A DNA stretch of 64,000 bases from a virus, in the IMG/VR virus record IMGVR_UViG_3300021962_000086, positions 1-64,000 of that record; one strand, 5' to 3'. Below the pieces are notes generated by a model. The model was not told the origin of the DNA, searched no databases, and saw only the letters and a list, made by a program, of their open reading frames with translations. Positions 23,101-30,152 of the stretch are shown one piece after another (the stretch's first letter is position 1; the number at the start of each line of letters is the position of its first letter). The position numbers and the translations under genes are program-made.

Positions 23101-25393
23101 TCTGAGGGAAGATATTGTTAGAAGTATTAACATGCAAGAACCACTGATTTTGATTCAAGTCCCACTGAATTGGGTGACCAATTTCTCCAGCACTCTTATC
23201 AGATACTCTACTCTCTAATCTAAGATTACTTCCACCATACAGTTCAATAGGAACATTGTTGATAGCATTAGAGAATGTCGTTGCTACTTTAATCTGAGTG
23301 GGAGATACGACGATAGCATAGTATACTCTATCAAATTCGAGATTTTCGGGAAGATCTCCATCATCACTGAAAATTCTAATCTTCTCGCCAGTTACCAGTC
23401 CAATGGAACTGACTGTCATTGCGAAGTTTACATTAGGAACACTTAACTTACTAGATTTAGTTCCTGTTCTAGATCCAATAGATGCAGTTGCAACACCAGC
23501 AATAATATTTTCTGTCATACTGACAGGAGCATCATAAACAGTATTGCCGATGGAAACATAAAGTTTCTCATCGAGTCTGGCACCAACTCTGAAACCCTGA
23601 GACAAACTCAACGGCGGATCATCTTCTCTATCAAATCCGAAGATGTAAAGGTGACTGGAAAGTCCAACATTCTTAGTCTTACTTACATCCAACTGGTAGA
23701 AACTTACAGTATCAACTACACTTCTAGATGTGTTGACATGCTGAGGAGATGCAATGTGTGTTACATATCCTTGGTCATCTCTTGGGAATGCTTCATTTCT
23801 AAATCCATCAGCAACCAGAGAGAATTGACCGAAGTTGGAGTTAGAGTTGGTGATAGATGCGTCAGCACCACTCTCACCTACAAAGTGACCATTGAAACCA
23901 ATGGCAAACACGGAAACAACCTGAATAACAGCGTTGTTTGACATCTTAATGTGGGACTGTTCCCAACCTTGACGGTAAATAGCACCAGAATCAAGGTGAT
24001 AAACAGTTGCAGCATCTGTAGAAGATGACTGAGATGCTAACTCAGCACCAGAAACGGTAGGATAGGTAATACCTTCATACAATCTGGAAACTGGATTATA
24101 CTTGACAAATGCTCTATCGTCTTTTTGGAGAGAGATGCCCGTGAACTGGGCAACAACCATTGAACGGAAACCTTGAGACTTGCTGCCATCGGCATGCATG
24201 CCGTTCATACCATAAACGGAACGCAGAGAGATGTTAAAGATATACGGAGATGCACCAGTTACAGTATCAGATTCGATGGTAACTACAGCACTCGTGATGT
24301 TAGACGGAGTTGCAGGTAAGTTATTCGGGAATGTAGGCAGAGAATATGTAAATGTTGTTGCATCTACAATAGATTGAACAACGGTAGAAATATTATACTG
24401 AGATACATTGACTCCACTAATCTTGATCGGAGTACCAGCACTTAATCCATGCTCTTGTTCAGTGACGACGGTAACTTGAGATGTGGGGCTAAGACCATCA
24501 CCAGAGACAATGCTAGCAATCTCCAGGGGATCAGTACCAAGAGCACCAACAATCTCAAATTCAGGACGAACTTTCTCAAAGTCACCCTGATTCTCGGGCC
24601 ATTCGTATGTAATAGCACGACCAGATGCCTCTTGGAAGGCATATGTCAGCTTGTAATAATACATGCTGAGGTCTGTGTGGTCGTAACCCTTAACCTCATT
24701 AACACCATCAGCATACTCAAAGCATGTCAGTTTGTGGTGAGAGAATGAAGGTAAAGATCTGTTATCATCATTAAATTGCTGGTGGTCGGTATATACTAAA
24801 CGGTCACCTTTACCATCAAACAGAGAGAACTGCCAGAGATAGCAGTTACCAGTGATTCTGAAGATTGCAGAATCAGGTACATCATCATCTGTAGGGTTCG
24901 GTACATACAGAGGACGGATCTTAGTCTTTCTGAGGTCAAGACCAACAATAGATGTACCACGAGGCACAACACATCCACCGTTGACGGAGTTAAATCTATA
25001 AAGAATATTATTTTCTACAGTAAGGTCGAATTCGCTAGTTAGAGATAGAGCAAATTCTGAAGTCGCTAATGTTTCAGCACCAATGGGAGATACGCCAACT
25101 GCTCTACTAGGATCAGAAGGATCTTTTTTAATTGCAAATCCAGGTCTGTTGTCAATGAAGTGATCCCCAGGGAACAGGAGAATCGTTGTTTTATCGGTAA
25201 TATCGTTATCGAATCCAGTCTGATATGAGAATCTTGCCGACTCTAATAATGCCCGCTGAATAGTTTTGAAGGGTTTCGTCAGCGAGTTACCCTGGTTCGT
25301 GATACTGTCTGTAGCATCAAGATCATTAGGGTTAACATAAAGAATTTTACCCTCAGTATTCTTGATGAAATTCTCTAACTTATTAAGTGGCAT
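20159..25393 (-). CDS. Giant tail fibre/spike with S74 autoprocessing domain
   Basis: A 1744-aa virion protein. The N-terminus has LYVNPNDLD and KPFKTIQRALLESARFSY, a pattern common at the start of right-handed beta-helix spikes. The middle consists of repeated beta-rich blocks. The last 100 or so residues form a peptidase S74 intramolecular chaperone: GSPSDALLKENISTL, RGTEYDWKEGHKS, GVIAQDVEKVLPEAV. Cleavage between Ser and Asp of PSD would release the chaperone after trimerisation. Preceded by a late promoter. Likely a long fibre or spike that binds the host surface. Confidence 0.85.
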   Translation of the reverse strand: MPLNKLENFIKNTEGKILYVNPNDLDATDSITNQGNSLTKPFKTIQRALLESARFSYQTGFDNDITDKTTILLFPGDHFIDNRPGFAIKKDPSDPSRAVGVSPIGAETLATSEFALSLTSEFDLTVENNILYRFNSVNGGCVVPRGTSIVGLDLRKTKIRPLYVPNPTDDDVPDSAIFRITGNCYLWQFSLFDGKGDRLVYTDHQQFNDDNRSLPSFSHHKLTCFEYADGVNEVKGYDHTDLSMYYYKLTYAFQEASGRAITYEWPENQGDFEKVRPEFEIVGALGTDPLEIASIVSGDGLSPTSQVTVVTEQEHGLSAGTPIKISGVNVSQYNISTVVQSIVDATTFTYSLPTFPNNLPATPSNITSAVVTIESDTVTGASPYIFNISLRSVYGMNGMHADGSKSQGFRSMVVAQFTGISLQKDDRAFVKYNPVSRLYEGITYPTVSGAELASQSSSTDAATVYHLDSGAIYRQGWEQSHIKMSNNAVIQVVSVFAIGFNGHFVGESGADASITNSNSNFGQFSLVADGFRNEAFPRDDQGYVTHIASPQHVNTSRSVVDTVSFYQLDVSKTKNVGLSSHLYIFGFDREDDPPLSLSQGFRVGARLDEKLYVSIGNTVYDAPVSMTENIIAGVATASIGSRTGTKSSKLSVPNVNFAMTVSSIGLVTGEKIRIFSDDGDLPENLEFDRVYYAIVVSPTQIKVATTFSNAINNVPIELYGGSNLRLESRVSDKSAGEIGHPIQWDLNQNQWFLHVNTSNNIFPQIQSNINLTDGAGTNISYIERFEDNRSVEDKLYKFRYVIPKEAGNSRDPAPGFIIQNSGLTGFAKTADPTATSITLDDNNFRRNNQFIAEVSETSSVVTVRTELPHMVEVGDIIYVENIQDSNNTDGLPNRGYNGYFTVSGIIDGYQFTYPNTDNDGVERNTGTYVDTTNTRNLFLPRFSINNNQKNLSVYRTTVVEPYVRDQNDGVYLIELLAADYAPPQEFTPKKYEQNVTYYYPQQDRDNIVVNPSASRSFAKRAPLGKVEIDDLKRSITREASDKFLKTFNVGLAVSSVTAFSAGIVTVTFTNQHNLNGLVTYENLVSGVGYAETTKYNVKLLNGGNWNGATATVTVGVGSTTITGLEIAAPGSGFVGGESLTIDGFSGSSIGVPTAGISSAVGDVLAVTGIGTTTDGLYRIASVPTKTSVAIAVTSGDPLIVGGQYAFRVSPSVAIASTHFDITTGITTITTSRPHGLRRGSKFRVVDTNSNKIGDFIVDTIAGINTFTSTTVNDINYAAGHKLYQGVFEGQNQPVALSERIGSRYNNLYAGEIATVKDDLNNTTTSVRLQVPNSGIGTDQRFKLGDYIEVDAEIMRISSQGLSGGGGDTLTVIRGALGTLPAHHSAGSLIRKVNALAIELRRPSILRASGHTFEYLGYGPGNYSTGLPQVQNRTLTDDEEYLSQAQERSAGVIVYTGLNNEGDFYIGNKRISSSSGQESSFGIPIPTVTGETASSNSVVFDEVIVRQRIIVEGGPQQNILSQFDGPVTFSNDVNFTDDLITSGTVDLGGSIEITGTFPSGAKLNNVLAGVGTQNTEIRSAPGTGDLVLNAASGFAVAIATDTKYSAQVTFEQQVNINGFTTFSGDVYMSGAGFTYNGGPLHVYDDIVAFYGSPSDALLKENISTLEDPLAKVMQIRGTEYDWKEGHKSYRGHDIGVIAQDVEKVLPEAVSTKPDGTKGVHYNKLIPLLIEAVKDLSKQVDELKDK

Positions 25394-25424
25394 CTCTCTT
25401 CAGACTGAGATAGTTGTGCTCCTC

Positions 25425-25432
25425 TTATTTAG
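25425..25432 (-). promoter_or_regulatory. T4-type late promoter (leftward)
   Basis: Minus-strand CTAAATAA about 32 bases before the ATG of the 1744-aa gene. It lies back to back with the rightward promoter at 439-445, so both directions are served from about 20 bp. Confidence 0.65.
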
Positions 25433-25438
25433 ACATCA

Positions 25439-25445
25439 ATAAATA
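25439..25445 (+). promoter_or_regulatory. T4-type late promoter (rightward)
   Basis: ATAAATA on the plus strand, 21 bases before the ATG at 25467. It would drive the small rightward operon 25467-26656. Confidence 0.6.
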
Positions 25446-25466
25446 GCTCGACTATTATTTTTTAGC

Positions 25467-25580
25467 ATGGCACAATCTGTTCGAAGGAGAAAAAGAGACG
25501 ACTCTAACGATAAATTCTTTCTCTATGTTGCTTTTCATTCCGTATTGACTGCTATTGTCAACTTATTCAGAGATGACGAT
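25467..25580 (+). CDS. Small basic/hydrophobic protein
   Basis: A 37-aa protein starting MAQSVRRRKRDDSNDKFF. It has a strongly basic start (RRRKR) and a hydrophobic C-terminal half (FLYVAFHSVLTAIVNLF), so it could be a small membrane protein. First ORF after the rightward late promoter; its end overlaps the next ATG (25573) in another frame. Function unknown. Confidence 0.5.
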
Positions 25581-25884
25581 TGAACACAAGTTCGAACATC
25601 AATGGGGTGGCGAAGACACTTGGTACACCAAAGGCAAGAGATGGGCAAACAAACAAAAGTTCCCAATCAATCATCTTGCCTTAGGTTTTATTGAGTGGTT
25701 GTGGCAACATTGGGTTGATGGTAGAGTTGAGATGGAAATGCAGTCTGTTGATAAACAGGCAGAAGAAATTAAAAAACAATGGGAAGAAGAACCACAAACT
25801 ATTGTTAAATCAACACCATCAGAAGTTGATGGACTTGACATTATAGAAATAAAAAGTCCATGGAGTGATAATGGAAATACCTAA
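25573..25884 (+). CDS. Hypothetical protein
   Basis: A 103-aa protein starting MTIEHKFEHQWGGEDTWYTK. I chose ATG 25573; a reading 18 bases longer starts inside the preceding gene. Trp-rich middle (GFIEWLWQHWVDGRVEMEM), then a charged helical tail. Located in a late, structural neighbourhood, so it may be a minor virion protein. The next gene's start overlaps its end. Confidence 0.6.
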   Translation: MTIEHKFEHQWGGEDTWYTKGKRWANKQKFPINHLALGFIEWLWQHWVDGRVEMEMQSVDKQAEEIKKQWEEEPQTIVKSTPSEVDGLDIIEIKSPWSDNGNT

Positions 25885-26656
25885 CATCGGAATCAGAAAA
25901 AATCAGATCAGAGAACTTAACATTCCGCCAGTTCCTGATTACTTAATGACTCCATCATATTCACTTCCAGTTGCTCCATCAGTAACTTTAGAAATTGGTA
26001 CTCCGATTGTTAATGTTCCTGGTTGTGTAGAGACACATGAAGCGAATAATGGATCAAAAACGCTTCAAAGCGATGATCCTAACGGAACATTAACATTTTG
26101 TGATGGAAATGTACCATCATTCAATCCGATTGAGTATTCTCCTAATCAGATGCTGCCTACTCAGCGTCCTAAGGTAGATACAAGGCAACCTAAAGCTCCC
26201 GAAGCACCTGATCTACCGATACCTAAAACTCCTCCTGCTACTGCTAAGGTGGACTGTCCTACAGCAGCACAGGCAGCAAAAGAACCTGTAGGAACATATC
26301 TTGAAGGGTTCAGAAAGAAAGTTACTGACTATCAGTTGATTGGTAACCAGTGTATTCAGATCACAGAAAAAGTTTCCATCCCAGAGCAGGTAATTGCTGG
26401 TCTTCCTAGTGCTGGATCTGTTGTAACAACTGGTGGTATTGCCGTGGTTGCTACAGCATCAGCACTTATGGCAAAACCGCTGGCAGATGTCCTACTAAAG
26501 GTCATCAAACCAACGGTCAAGAAAGTTATGAAAAAGATTGCTACTATCAGGGGGAAAACGGTTCCACTTTTAAGCGTAGCGGAGCGCCGAGATCTTCAGC
26601 GCGAACGGACGGAGGCGATTCGGGCACTGAAGAAGGTGCTGAAACCGAAGGGATAG
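25865..26656 (+). CDS. Putative structural protein, Pro-rich with hydrophobic segment
   Basis: A 263-aa protein. The first half is Pro-rich and extended (KAPEAPDLPIPKTPP), the centre includes a hydrophobic Ala/Val segment at about residues 190-215 (TTGGIAVVATASALMAKPLADVLL), and the C-terminus is very basic (KKVMKKIATIRGK, RERTEAIRALKKVLKPKG). ATG 25865 or 25871. Its 3' end overlaps the opposing 295-aa gene by 110 bases. Function unknown; the late promoter context suggests a virion component. Confidence 0.6.
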   Translation: MIMEIPNIGIRKNQIRELNIPPVPDYLMTPSYSLPVAPSVTLEIGTPIVNVPGCVETHEANNGSKTLQSDDPNGTLTFCDGNVPSFNPIEYSPNQMLPTQRPKVDTRQPKAPEAPDLPIPKTPPATAKVDCPTAAQAAKEPVGTYLEGFRKKVTDYQLIGNQCIQITEKVSIPEQVIAGLPSAGSVVTTGGIAVVATASALMAKPLADVLLKVIKPTVKKVMKKIATIRGKTVPLLSVAERRDLQRERTEAIRALKKVLKPKG

Positions 26657-27434
26657 AATGTGCATGTGGTTTGATATAATTTACATTATGAACCACAACA
26701 TCCGCACATACCTTATAATAAGGACTCTTTGGATGGAATTGAATTCCTGCCTTCATCAACTCTCCACAGTTTTTGAGTCTGGCAATTTCAAAGTCGAGTC
26801 TCTTATTGGCAATCATTTGCTGCTGTAACTCTATTTGAGTTGCTGCTGCTTCTTTACATTGATCCTGTAATTTCTTGTCTTGTGGGATGCTCCAGGTAGC
26901 ACTTACACCTACAGAAAGATTATAGTTATCCTTCTGTCCAGTTCTGGTAGGTACAGTGTAAAGAACATTACCAGGGTTGTCTAGAGACCCATCATCATTA
27001 AGGTCACGCATGTCATATACAGGATCGTTATAGTATGGTTCATAAGGTTTCTGCATTGAACCAGAACCAGTAACGAATGGAGTGATATTCAGCGTTGGTC
27101 CTTGACATTGAATTCCACCACCGTAGGTGTTGGTAATGTATGGACCTTGGAGGACTTGGATGGCTTGATTAGTGACTGAGCCAGAAGAATTAGCAACAGG
27201 GGCAGCAGTGGCGCTAACGCCACCAACAGTCTCTGCAATACTTTGGGTCGGGAATAATCCACTCAGAATTATTGCGTAAAGATAGAAGTTGTGTCTGTGA
27301 CGCTTTTTATTTCTGTGGTTCTTTGAATTATTGTTTGATTGCTTAAACCAGGACCTTGATAAGTTTCTGTGAACTGAAATGCCGCCCCTGGTGTTGTTTG
27401 TGTGAATGTTGGTTTGCTGGTTACGCCAGTCCAT
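26547..27434 (-). CDS. Exported hypothetical protein, start uncertain
   Basis: Up to 295 aa. A hydrophobic segment followed by PTQSIAETV looks like a signal peptide (cleavage after SIA). The mature part has a Gly/Ser-rich start, NITPFVTGSGSM, DMRDLNDDGSLDNPG and a helical Gln-rich region. From ATG 27434 the signal peptide would have a 50-residue basic front that overlaps the upstream gene by 166 bases; otherwise a rare start (ATA, ATT or CTG at 27272-27264) at the upstream gene's stop is needed. Last of three exported-protein genes. The 3' end overlaps the rightward gene. Function unknown. Confidence 0.55.
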   Translation of the reverse strand: MDWRNQQTNIHTNNTRGGISVHRNLSRSWFKQSNNNSKNHRNKKRHRHNFYLYAIILSGLFPTQSIAETVGGVSATAAPVANSSGSVTNQAIQVLQGPYITNTYGGGIQCQGPTLNITPFVTGSGSMQKPYEPYYNDPVYDMRDLNDDGSLDNPGNVLYTVPTRTGQKDNYNLSVGVSATWSIPQDKKLQDQCKEAAATQIELQQQMIANKRLDFEIARLKNCGELMKAGIQFHPKSPYYKVCADVVVHNVNYIKPHAHSIPSVSAPSSVPESPPSVRAEDLGAPLRLKVEPFSP

Positions 27435-27703
27435 GATGATGTCACCCCATCTATAGTTACATTAGTTGCACCTGTTCCTGGCGAAAGGTTGCCGTTGACG
27501 GTAATTCCACTCCCAGTTGCAGAGTATTGATACCCTGTGTTATAGTCTATTGAATTGATAGTCTCTGTTACGGTACTAGTCGTTTCGGTGTGACTAGTCA
27601 TTGATCCTTGAGTAAAGTTAGGAACAACAGGGACTGCCTGAGCAGCCCCATGTAGTGCTCCTAAGATTAATCCAAGACCAATCGCTTCTGATAATCTAGA
27701 CAT
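27269..27703 (-). CDS. Exported Thr/Ser-rich hypothetical protein
   Basis: A 144-aa protein with a probable signal peptide (MSRLSEAIGLGLILGALHGAAQA, cleavage after AQA). The mature part is Thr- and Ser-rich (TETTSTVTETINSI) and beta-like, and contains TPGAAFQFTETYQGPG, similar to a segment in the 162-aa neighbour (TAGSAFSFSETFNGGD). The two are therefore probably paralogues. They would act in the host periplasm or outer membrane, or reach the cell surface. Function unknown. Confidence 0.65.
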   Translation of the reverse strand: MSRLSEAIGLGLILGALHGAAQAVPVVPNFTQGSMTSHTETTSTVTETINSIDYNTGYQYSATGSGITVNGNLSPGTGATNVTIDGVTSSWTGVTSKPTFTQTTPGAAFQFTETYQGPGLSNQTIIQRTTEIKSVTDTTSIFTQ

Positions 27704-27718
27704 TACTATCTATCCAAC

Positions 27719-28207
27719 TTATCTGATAGTGATTTCAGACACGAATTGTCCAGTTGCACTTGTACCAGCACCACCAGCAGTTAGCGACATAACCCCAGCA
27801 GAATCGATAGTACCAGCGAGAGAACCAGCCACGCCACCAGCAGTGGTTGTGACACTTCCAAATGCGGGTAAGGTTCCAACCACACCGCTACTAACGGTCG
27901 TTCCTGTTGGGATTGCGTCTCCGCCGTTGAATGTCTCGCTAAACGAAAATGCACTACCTGCTGTTGTCTGAGTGTATGTGCCAGCATTCATGGTCGCCGC
28001 ATCAGTTGCCGAAGCAGGAGCAGTAAGACCGCCAAGAGTAGCAGATACATTAGAACCACTCACAGAATAGGATGAACCAAGACGAGTTGCCTGAGAGGCA
28101 GCAGCATCAACAGTCAGTTGAACACTAGTTGAATGTTTAGTAATAAGATCGGCATGTGCAGGTGCCGCCATCAGTAACATACCAAAAAGCAATACTGCTT
28201 TTTTCAT
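27719..28207 (-). CDS. Exported Ala/Thr-rich hypothetical protein
   Basis: A 162-aa protein with a textbook signal peptide (MKKAVLLFGMLLMAAPAHA, cleavage after AHA). The mature part is low in charge and rich in Ala, Thr, Ser and Gly (SVQLTVDAAASQATRLGSSY). I remember similar exported proteins in other cyanophages, of unknown role. First gene of the three-gene exported cluster; a late promoter lies at 28233-28240. Confidence 0.7.
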   Translation of the reverse strand: MKKAVLLFGMLLMAAPAHADLITKHSTSVQLTVDAAASQATRLGSSYSVSGSNVSATLGGLTAPASATDAATMNAGTYTQTTAGSAFSFSETFNGGDAIPTGTTVSSGVVGTLPAFGSVTTTAGGVAGSLAGTIDSAGVMSLTAGGAGTSATGQFVSEITIR

Positions 28208-28232
28208 CTATCACCAAAATGTCGGGATATAG

Positions 28233-28240
28233 CTATTTAG
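28233..28240 (-). promoter_or_regulatory. T4-type late promoter
   Basis: Minus-strand CTAAATAG 26 bases before the ATG of the 162-aa exported protein. TAG is the stop codon of the nitrilase gene. Confidence 0.65.
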
Positions 28241-29069
28241 ATTCTTCAACATCTTCCAATTTTTCTACTTTTCTAGTTGGTAAAGTATAATCATAATAAA
28301 AATATTGTCTTCCATGTCTAGGAACACTCGTCTTCCAACCATCAATATGAACAAAACCACTCTCACTAGATGTTGGAAATTCTTCAATTACAGAATCATC
28401 TTCACCATCCCATTCCCATGGAGTGCAAGAATCTACAGTCAAAATAGGAATATTAGAACTCCATGCAGACATTCTTAAGAATGCATCATGCCACCTATCG
28501 AAAATTTCAAATGCGATAGGATCCTGATCTTTTCTACCATTTGTTGCATGAAATAGTAAATCTATGTATCCGATGTTTTGATATTGAGTTGTAATTGGAG
28601 CGTACTTTGATTCTTGCCATCCCCACAGATCATTGCAAATTAAACCTCCAGCAAATCCTTCATCACCAAAATCGAACATACTTAAAGTTTGCCATTCATG
28701 TCTACCTAAAGCAGACTCTCCACTCACAACCATAGTTTTTTTGGTTGCTGCACGAAACCAACCTTCATCATCGTAATGCCTGATTTGATTTCTAAAAACA
28801 TCACCATAAACTTCTTCCTCTTGAAACATTGTCCCAAGATGCAACCAAATTTTTGCGTCTTTTTGATGCGATTCAACCTCTTTTAACGCTTCTTTAACCT
28901 CATCAATTTTAGTTTCCCATCCCAACCATCCAGATAATGAACCTTCTGGAGTTAATAGATGTTGAACTTCATTTTCCTTCGCCCAATCAATTGCTTTTAA
29001 AATTTCCTGTTTATTTTTTTGAATATTTGTGCTTACAGGAATTTGGGCACCAGCAACTCTGATAGACAT
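28233..29069 (-). CDS. Nitrilase-superfamily carbon-nitrogen hydrolase
   Basis: A 278-aa enzyme of the nitrilase/amidase superfamily, which hydrolyses non-peptide C-N bonds. The catalytic triad can be read as Glu42 (LTPEGSLSGW), Lys110 or 111 (AATKKTMV) and Cys145 (GLICNDLWG). Length is normal for the family. Substrate cannot be told from the sequence. A host-derived metabolic gene is likely: it may help release nitrogen from amides, or process a product of the neighbouring accessory genes. Followed by the exported-protein genes and preceded by tRNA-Leu. Confidence 0.85.
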   Translation of the reverse strand: MSIRVAGAQIPVSTNIQKNKQEILKAIDWAKENEVQHLLTPEGSLSGWLGWETKIDEVKEALKEVESHQKDAKIWLHLGTMFQEEEVYGDVFRNQIRHYDDEGWFRAATKKTMVVSGESALGRHEWQTLSMFDFGDEGFAGGLICNDLWGWQESKYAPITTQYQNIGYIDLLFHATNGRKDQDPIAFEIFDRWHDAFLRMSAWSSNIPILTVDSCTPWEWDGEDDSVIEEFPTSSESGFVHIDGWKTSVPRHGRQYFYYDYTLPTRKVEKLEDVEESK

Positions 29070-29092
29070 AAAATTAAACTTGATAATTAAAA

Positions 29093-29176
29093 TAGGAACG
29101 GGGGGACTTGAACCCCCACGACTATATAGTCAGCAGATTTTAAGTCTGATGTGTCTACCAATTCCACCACGCTCCC
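29093..29176 (-). tRNA. tRNA-Leu (anticodon UAA)
   Basis: An 84-base class II tRNA on the minus strand. The acceptor stem GGGAGCG pairs with CGTTCCT (one G-T pair at each of two positions). The anticodon loop is CTTAAAA, giving UAA. The T-arm is GGGGGTTCAAGTCCCCC. There is a long variable arm. CCA is not encoded. It reads UUA codons, which fits an AT-rich phage in a more GC-rich host. Confidence 0.9.
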
Positions 29177-29186
29177 ATAAAAAGTC

Positions 29187-29750
29187 TTAAATTGAATTAA
29201 GACTCATATTAAATGCCAATGTTTTTCTAATTGTTTTTGACTTATGCATTCCAACTCCATGAAAGAGATGTGAAGGAAAAATAATTAAGTCTCCGCTACT
29301 AATGTTTGGAAAAAAAGTATCAGACATTTCATTAAGGAATATATCTCTTACCCAAATATCAGAAAAATCATTACTATGTCTATCTAAGAAATAAAATTTG
29401 GCAAAATCTATTCCAGAGTTCATAAAAAACACACACGATAAATCACTATCTCCGTGTTGATGGACTTCTTGGAATGACCCATAAGTGTATGAAGATATCC
29501 AAGGTCTACCCTGAAACTGAAAACATAACTTACGGTTTATGTCGTCACCAAACTGTTTTAGGCAAGGTTCAATAAATGGAATAATAAAATTATAATCGTC
29601 GATATACTTAACATCAACATTACAATTAGTATTCCAACCACAATCACTGTCAAAATTATCCAAATTAGCATCAATAGTTGATACTAATTTCTCATAGTCT
29701 TTGACTTTGTATTGACCGTAAAATGGGTTAAAGAATAAACTGTTAATCAC
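29187..29750 (-). CDS. 2OG-Fe(II) oxygenase
   Basis: A 187-aa oxygenase. Iron ligands His99-x-Asp101 (VHQHGDSD) and a distal His at about 164 (PSHLFHGV), plus Arg at about 172 (TIRKTLAF) for 2-oxoglutarate. The start is GTG 29750, directly after the TGA of the antitoxin-like gene, with no good ATG nearby. Substrate unknown. Different from the oxygenases at 15088 and 46043. Confidence 0.75.
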   Translation of the reverse strand: MINSLFFNPFYGQYKVKDYEKLVSTIDANLDNFDSDCGWNTNCNVDVKYIDDYNFIIPFIEPCLKQFGDDINRKLCFQFQGRPWISSYTYGSFQEVHQHGDSDLSCVFFMNSGIDFAKFYFLDRHSNDFSDIWVRDIFLNEMSDTFFPNISSGDLIIFPSHLFHGVGMHKSKTIRKTLAFNMSLNSI

Positions 29751-29930
29751 TCAGGGTCCTTCATTATGTTCGGTATACAATCTTACTAGTTCTTCATCAT
29801 ACGGCATCATAACTGCCGTATTTTCTCCATTGGTGATTGCAATGTGCTCACCATTTTCGACTCTGGACATCAAATTGTCAAAGTCATCCTGAAACTCTTT
29901 AACTGTGTAAAGTGCGTTAGGCGTTTCCAT
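29751..29930 (-). CDS. Phd/YefM-like antitoxin
   Basis: A 59-aa protein starting METPNALYTVKEFQDDFDNL, then MSRVENGEHIAITNGENTAVM. This is the Phd/YefM pattern: an N-terminal DNA-binding half and the (E)NGE...ITN..G..(V/A)M core. No toxin of the Doc, YoeB or PIN type is evident next to it: the gene after it is an oxygenase and the gene before it a 66-aa unknown. It may be an orphan antitoxin that neutralises a host toxin, or a small repressor. Confidence 0.7.
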   Translation of the reverse strand: METPNALYTVKEFQDDFDNLMSRVENGEHIAITNGENTAVMMPYDEELVRLYTEHNEGP

Positions 29931-30117
29931 ATTCAGTCAATGCTAGATCAGCATAAATGATTTCTTTTTCGTTGAGAGTTGCCTTGACAAATTCTAGCAT
30001 GCCAAGGAACTCCTTATATGTATCACACTCAGCAACCTTTTCATTACCTAAATTGGATACGCAAAGAATTGTCCGTGTACAGACATCAACAACGACGCCT
30101 TCAATGTACTCATCCAT
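29917..30117 (-). CDS. Hypothetical protein
   Basis: A 66-aa protein starting MDEYIEGVVVDVCTRTILCV; strands followed by a helix (YKEFLGMLEFVKATL). It overlaps the antitoxin-like start by 14 bases. Too short and unmatched for a toxin assignment. Function unknown. Confidence 0.6.
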   Translation of the reverse strand: MDEYIEGVVVDVCTRTILCVSNLGNEKVAECDTYKEFLGMLEFVKATLNEKEIIYADLALTEYGNA

Positions 30118-30152
30118 GTGAGAAGTTTTGATTACCCCAGTATTCTAGCAGG

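Noticed and set aside
20237-24978. Many plus-strand ORFs of 60-215 aa
   Set aside because: All are antisense shadows of the 1744-aa spike gene, whose frame is uninterrupted.
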